Below, piece by piece: positions 58,499-64,000 of a stretch of 64,000 nt of DNA (positions are counted from its first letter, which is position 1; each line of letters begins with the position of its first letter). The translations under genes and the position numbers were made by a program. This DNA is from Adineta ricciae. Lineage: Eukaryota; Rotifera; Eurotatoria; Adinetida; Adinetidae. Location of the stretch: positions 124,001 to 188,000 of the forward strand of contig CAJNOJ010000107.1 in assembly GCA_905250025.1 (NCBI GenBank). Reading direction: 5' to 3'. A model generated the notes under the pieces. The model did no database searches. It was not told the DNA's origin and saw nothing but the letters and a program-made list of their open reading frames with translations.

Positions 58499-60639
58499 TT
58501 ATTGGTTAATAAGAAGTTGAAGTGGATTTTCAAGTAAATATTTGAGTTCGTTAGAAAACCGGGCCATTGTAGCACCATCAATAACACGATGATCTGCTGA
58601 CCAACTGACCGACATCATTGAACGGATGCTGTATGAGCAGTATTCTTCGTCACTTGAGCTTGATGAACTGTCACCGTCTTCTTCTTCATCTGGAACGAGT
58701 CGTCGCTATTGAAAAGAAATCGAAGTTCCCATTGATCAATTAGCGAATGATCTTACCACTATTTTTCCGAGTGCACCAATGGCAACTTCCGGTAAGAGTA
58801 GAACAGGTACTGCATAGGTACCACCAATCTATCGAAAATCGAGATAAATAAATTTGAGTACAATAGTCAATTTTGGTTTGCCGAGACGATGTATTCAATT
58901 ACGCAAAGCTAGCTGTAGAGTGATTATCGAGGAAACACTGTGACAAATCCCTGAAGAAAATCAAAGTCTTTCTATCGTAACCGCATCTATTGTATGTTAC
59001 AGTGAATAGAATTATCTAACCAGAAAGTATTGGCAAAGCGTTTTCAATCGGAAAATTGAGTATCTATTCTTACGTACAGCTCCGATGTTTGATAATGAAA
59101 ATGTTCCACCGGTAAGGTCATCTGTGGATAACTTTCCTGCTTTGCCCAATTGTTGAAGTCGACTGAGTTCGCTTGCAATTTGACTAATCGTTAATTGTTG
59201 AACATTTTTTATATTTGGTACTAACAAACCATCTTTGGTGTCCATAGCAATGCCAATATTATGTGAACCCTTGGAAATGACTTCAACTTAGATAAACAGA
59301 AAACTTCCTGTCGAAAGATAACATACTTTGTATGTAATCGTTTCACATTTCGCATCGACATGTGCGTTCAGAATAGGATAATTTGTCAAAGCATGTGAAC
59401 ATGCTTTGATAATAAATGGTAAATAAGACATTTTAATGTCTTTATTTTGCTTCTTCAATTGTTTTCGTAATTTTACTAATTGTGACAGATCGTATTCATC
59501 ACAGTATGTAAAATGCGGTACAGCATTTGCTTGAGTCATAGTTTTAACCATGGCTTTGCGAATGCCTTTGATTGGTTCGTTACGATCAGCTACTGTTGCG
59601 GTCGTTGGACGAGGCTTTGGTGTTGGCGCTTGTTTGACAATAGCAGGCGATGGTGGAGAAGCTTCTAGAAAACGAAAAATGATCTCGTTGTAGACGATGA
59701 TGATAATGATGGACAAAATAGTGAAACGAACTGCTTGGAGATGGAGGCTTAGAAGCGCTAGATTTATGATTTAATAAATCTTCCTTTAGTATTCTTCCAT
59801 CCTTTCCTGAACCTTGAACATCGCTCAGTGAAATCTAGAAAGAATTATTACAAAAAAAATGATACCACATATCTTTGTTCTTACCTGTAAATCTTTAGCC
59901 ATCCGCCGGACAGCTGGTGTTGCTAAAATATTGGATAGTGAACTTTTATCTTCGATCTGAGTCGCCACTGGTTCTTGCGCAACCTCCGGTGCTGCTATAA
60001 AGATATCAAACCAAATTCATTCATTCGAATCACGATTATCGACCTTACTTTTTGTTGCTGGAACATCCACGCCATGTTCTATTCTAATATCCACGAGCGG
60101 CTCGCCGACTTTAGCCGTATCATTAACATTGTAATGAAGTTTCGCTATTGTTCCATCATAACGCGAGGTGATCGTTACATTGGCCTTGTCAGATTGAACT
60201 TCACAGATCTTATCGAACTGTTTTACTTGATCACCGACATTAACATACCTAAAGATCGATATTCAGATGTACGAAAGTCGATGTACCTGGAATTTTCGTA
60301 CGAACCATTCTTTAACTTCGACTTCACGTATACCTTCACCAATGTCCGCTAACTTAAATTGAACAACGGATGACAAACGAGAGATCGATAATGAAAATGG
60401 ACGAGAACCAAAATGCTACAATATGAATGAATGTTCAGCCAAAAAACAATCTTCTATTTCACTTGTCCTACCGATACGGAATTAGTTTTTAGTGTATTTG
60501 GAACATTGGCTGTACGTTTTTCTAATGAATGAATGGAGGAAACAGCTTGGTAACTTAAAGGCGAAGGTCGCTTGAGCATATGTAACGAATATGTAACACA
60601 ACGAAGAGCTGCATTATGATATGCATAGCGTGTTAGCAT
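58499..60639 (-). CDS. DBT: BCKDH E2, dihydrolipoamide branched-chain transacylase (apparent frameshift)
   Basis: Core acyltransferase of mitochondrial branched-chain keto-acid dehydrogenase. Exons are 60639..60472, 60415..about 60297, 60248..60049, 59994..59885, 59834..59732, 59664..59327, 59269..59078, 58828..58757 and 58705..58499, about 500 residues. The lipoyl domain ([17 protein letters not shown]; lipoyl-Lys in EVQSDKANV), subunit-binding domain ([26 protein letters not shown]) and catalytic domain ([20 protein letters not shown]) are clear. The joint between exons 2 and 3 cannot be made in frame with any plausible GT-AG pair; see findings. An acidic/Ser run ([17 protein letters not shown]) replaces the usual basic loop before the active site. 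GAK starts 148 bp downstream on the same strand. Confidence 0.88.
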
Positions 60640-61691
60640 CGTTCTCAATCGAAATCGAATAGAATCTAGTAGAGAAAGACACGAATTTGTTCTCGAGTGA
60701 TATTATTAACTAATTTTATACACACGAGATCGAGATCTATTGAATAGCGAAAGAGAAAAATAATACCCCACTCACACACAGTTTTTAATGATTGAAAGCT
60801 GAAGACAAAAAAATAATAATCCTTTATTCGTTTATAAATTATCCATTAAGGTTTTTTTTTTACAAAGAAATATTTTTTATTTTCCTTTCGCCTGTAAAAT
60901 AAACAAATCAGAATGACAATCAATACGTGTTTCCAATTTTTCCTATTGAAAACAAATCCAAGCACTTGTTTTGATAAATAGATGGCGGTAGTAGTCATTT
61001 GTGAGAGCAAGACACAACGAATTCTGTTTTTCTTGACTTTATTGGAAAATGACAAATGTGTTAATTTAATTTTCTTCGCGAAGTTTTTAAATCAAAAAGC
61101 AATTCTGACGTATTTTGGATTTCCTTAATGAAGCAGAAGTGAAACATAACAATTGGAAAAAAGAAACAATTTCCGGTGACTTCATTGAAAAAAAAAACTA
61201 ATTAACTGATGCTTTATTGACTTGTATCGGCGACATCATCCGTCCCACACATACTCTCGAAGTTATTTGAATAGCAATAAATCTTTTCGTCAATATAGTA
61301 ATAGTAAATAATGATGTGTTAATATTTCTGTTGAAAAATCTATTCAGAAATGTTTTCTTAGTGGAAGAGACGAAGCCAAGTCATTTGACTGAAGTTCGAC
61401 TAGCTGATTATGTATTTTATCTCTTATGTAAGTATATCAGTTCTGTGTGTGTGTGTTTTGTTTTCCATAGAGAAGAATAGTTTGTTTAAACCGGAATGTA
61501 TTACTTGTTAGAAAGTTAAACAAGAAAATATGTCCCAGAAAACGAAAAACGATATTACAGATAAGTTGCAATAAGAAAAGATAAAACTAAAAGCATATGC
61601 AGTTGTTAAAGATAAACAAACGTCAGAGAAACGAAGTCAAATCAATCAACGCATGAATGATTCTGTTCTTTCAACTGAGTGTACTGTTGGT
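60640..61691. other. Intergenic, no gene seen
   Basis: Between the secreted repeat protein (3' end) and DBT (5' end), both on minus. Poly-A/T-rich, with a short GT microsatellite near 61446. No gene is supported. Confidence 0.5.
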
Positions 61692-63838
61692 TTAATAACC
61701 TGATGATGGTTGAACGAGTTTTGGTTGTTCAGAATCTGGTTGAATGGTAATTTCAGATCCGTAAGTTTGAACGGGTTTTGGTTGTTCAAATGTTGCGATG
61801 AGTTTTGGTTGTTCGAGGATTTGAGATCCGTATCCTTGGATGAGTTTGGGTTGTTCGAGGGTTTGAGATCCGTATCCTTGGATGAGTTTGGGTTGTTCAG
61901 GAATTCGTGAACCGTATCCTTGGATGAGTTTTGGTTGTTCGGGGATTTGTGATCCGTATCCTTGGATGAGTTTTGGTTGTTCGGGGATTTGTGATCCGTA
62001 TCCTTGGATGAGTTTTGGTTGTTCGGGGATTTGAGATCCGTATCCTTGGATGAGTTTGGGTTGTTCAGGAATTCGTGAACCGTATCCTTGGATGAGTTTT
62101 GGTTGTTCGGGGATTTGTGATCCGTATCCTTGGATGAGTTTTGGTTGTTCGGGGATTTGAGATCCGTATCCTTGGATGAGTTTTGGTTGTTCAGGAATTC
62201 GTGAACCGTATCCTTGGATCAGTTTTGGTTGTTCAAGTTTTTGAATGAATCTGGGTAGTTGAGGAATTTGTGATCCATATCCCTGGATGAGTTTGGGTTG
62301 TTCAGGGATTTGTGATCCATATCCTTGAATGAGTTTTGGCTGTTCGAGAATTTGTGAACCGTATCCTTGGATCAGTTTTGGTTTGATTTGTGAGCCGTAT
62401 GCTAAAGATAGTTGATAAGTTCGTAATAGAGGGAAGAATAGTAACAAGGAAACTTACATGGTTGTTCGTCAAGTTGTGGAACAGTTGTTTGCAGATCTGG
62501 CCATACACAAGCTTTGTTTGCATCTTCCCAAATTGTACCACCAGGGCATGATTCAACAAACATACGTTCACCATCGCACATAATGAAACCTTTGTCAGTG
62601 ACACTTAAAGCTTGTGGACCATCGACACCTTGGCATGGGCTGGGAACAACTAGAAATTATTTCAATAAGAAATATTGCCTTCTTCTCTCTTTTAAATTGA
62701 ATTCTCCATTACAAACCTTGTGTATTACTAAGACCGTAAGCAAGACCATCTTGAAAGATGCAGATGTATGGAAGAGCAGCACCTAAACGGAATGACTGGC
62801 ATCGGGCATCTGGTGATTGTCCGCATGGATATTGAGTTTGACAGATGCGGGCATCTAATTCACAGTTTTGACCGTCGAAACCAGGGGCACATTGGCATTG
62901 GTAGCTTGAGTCAGTTGGAAGGCATTGACCACCGTTAAGGCATGGTTGGGAAAGACAGTAGTCTTGTGGACCATATTCTAGATTTGAATAGAAATAGAAA
63001 GTTTTTTGTTACCTAATAACAACTTAGATTGAGAGGAAAAACATACTGCGTTCACATCGGCGTGTGGATGCACGGTAGACAAGACCTTTTGGACATGATT
63101 GTTCAGCACCTTTGCCATCATCGAGACAGACAACAAATCGGCGACCATCATCTAATGGAATGACGGTTTCTGGAGCTTGACCACGGCAGAGGTTGTCTAG
63201 AATACATGTGAGATGTTAAGTTCTTTGTTGAAAATAGGAATTTTCGAAATCCTACCAGCTTCGGTGACGATGGGGATTTGTGGAACTTGAGGGGCTTGTG
63301 TTTCGTCAAAAGCGAACATGCGAGGAGCAGCACCATAACCTTGAGTTGGTAAAACTTTTGGTGCGGTGAAGATTTGTGAACTACAAAAAGGAAAACGACA
63401 TTAGAAAAATAAACTTCATTCCTATGCAATTCTTACCCATAAGTAGCTGGTATTTGTGGTTGTTGTACTTGACCGTATCTAAATAATAAATCGGCAGATC
63501 AGATAAGTGATTCTTCGTAGAAGAACAATCGTACGATGGTTGTTCAAGGGATTTTTGTTGTCCGTAAGTTTGTGGGACGATTGGTAAGATTGGTCGTCGA
63601 ACTGGGTTGTCACGAATCATAGATAATACCTTAGGTAAGGCTGATCCATAGCCACCTGCTTGACCTAAAGTTTCGATGAAATTACAAGAGAAAAGATAAT
63701 CTTTTTCAAAACTAACCGTAACCGGCAAAAGCTGAACTCGACAGAGCGAGCAAGCAAACCAATGATATCTATTCCAAACGTTAAAAATAAACATTTCAAC
63801 ACATTATCAAAATCATCCGATGAACATACCCAGGTCAT
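61692..63838 (-). CDS. Secreted EGF / chitin-binding-like protein with 14-residue tandem repeats
   Basis: Exons are 63838..63830, 63768..63717, 63664..63535, 63478..63437, 63380..63256, 63196..63047, 62977..62717, 62649..62458 and 62401..61692, giving 556 residues. A signal peptide ([20 protein letters not shown]) leads into a Gly/Tyr/Gln/Pro-rich region. A Cys-containing module ([20 protein letters not shown]...CPKGL...RRCER) resembles a peritrophin-A/CBM14 domain. An EGF domain ([15 protein letters not shown]...[13 protein letters not shown]), two more Cys-rich modules and the repeat domain follow. The protein is likely extracellular matrix, cuticle, jaw or mucus. Small 5' exons including a 9-nt first coding exon fit by phase. 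A TATA box lies about 90 bp upstream. Confidence 0.82.
61797..62398 (-). repeat. 42-bp coding tandem repeat (PKLIQGYGS units)
   Basis: Thirteen copies of a unit reading about [14 protein letters not shown], with Gln/Arg alternation after YGS and one interrupting variant ([11 protein letters not shown]) after the third copy. Units are nearly identical at the DNA level, implying recent array turnover. Confidence 0.93.
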
Positions 63839-63926
63839 TGTATTCAAAAATATAATATCGTTAAGCGTTTAACTGTTATCGACTTAAAATAAGACGAATA
63901 GTGAAGAGATCACTGCGTTCCATGGC

Positions 63927-63934
63927 TATTTATA
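63927..63934 (-). promoter_or_regulatory. TATA box of the secreted repeat-protein gene
   Basis: Minus-strand TATAAATA lies about 90 bp upstream of the ATG at 63838. Confidence 0.5.
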
Positions 63935-63970
63935 TTGCATTTCGATATCTACCTAGAGATCGATGAACAA

Positions 63971-63991
63971 AGAGTGAGAGAGAGAGAGAGA
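63971..63991. repeat. GA dinucleotide microsatellite
   Basis: AG/GA repeat at the window end in the 5' flank of the secreted repeat-protein gene. Confidence 0.9.
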
Positions 63992-64000
63992 TATCACATT

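Noticed and set aside
61710..61910. Plus-strand ORF MNEFWLF...
   Set aside because: Antisense shadow of the 42-bp coding repeat array.

Overview
The window reads as nuclear DNA of a small, compact metazoan genome, most likely a bdelloid rotifer (Adineta/Rotaria type). The reasons are: AT-rich coding DNA with animal single-copy orthologues; dozens of GT-AG introns mostly 48-60 nt long; gene spacings often under 250 bp; 3' splice acceptors directly in front of many start codons, as expected with spliced-leader trans-splicing; a rotifer-type GPCR relic; and several genes of a kind more usual in microbes. The rotifer assignment is an inference; the animal assignment is firm. Exon coordinates were assembled by hand. 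Unless a gene entry says otherwise, the listed exons sum to an open frame divisible by three.

Layout. 1-5.5 kb: 3' end of neurofibromin (with a small antisense gene in one intron), TIM22 and a calmodulin-like EF-hand protein. 5.9-8.9 kb: a DNAJB6-type Hsp40 with two alternative exons that each complete the J domain, one carrying a long Q/P-rich tail. 10.1-12.4 kb: FBXO42 followed after 57 bp by a GABARAP/Atg8 gene whose protein already ends in glycine. 12.8-16.2 kb: an intronless GPR1/FUN34/YaaH acetate-transporter homologue diverging from a secreted parallel beta-helix protein. 16.5-19 kb: GPCR relic, an orphan gene and a TM2-domain gene. 19.6-22.4 kb: RSPH3 and PGAP2. 23.2-26.1 kb: a beta-arrestin with two mutually exclusive 73-nt exons. 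27.1-28.9 kb: an intronless membrane P-loop NTPase. 29.6-32.4 kb: KLHL20. 32.4-36.4 kb: a 4 kb gene-poor stretch. 36.4-40.7 kb: a sterol-desaturase-like enzyme, a predicted mitochondrial orphan and TMEM87. 42.1-49.2 kb: four same-strand genes, COX4, PIGT, PREP and TYW2, separated by 125-234 bp. 49.4-52.9 kb: a degenerate LRAT-like protein, a single-pass membrane protein, glutaredoxin and a coiled-coil protein. 53.3-60.6 kb: GAK/auxilin kinase with a U6 snRNA gene in one intron, and DBT (BCKDH E2), which seems to carry a 4-nt frameshift at a splice acceptor. 61.7-63.8 kb: a secreted EGF/chitin-binding-like protein with thirteen copies of a 14-residue repeat.

Functional threads. Mitochondrial genes recur (TIM22, COX4, DBT, the orphan at 37.6 kb). 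GPI-anchor biology is represented twice (PIGT, PGAP2). Endocytosis and trafficking are represented by GAK, beta-arrestin and TMEM87. Ubiquitin-ligase adaptors appear twice (FBXO42, KLHL20). The likeliest undescribed items are the arrestin exon pair, the dual J-domain Hsp40 locus, the pre-exposed-glycine Atg8, the U6 gene whose terminator doubles as an intron polypyrimidine tract, the nested antisense gene in NF1, and the operon-like gene strings.
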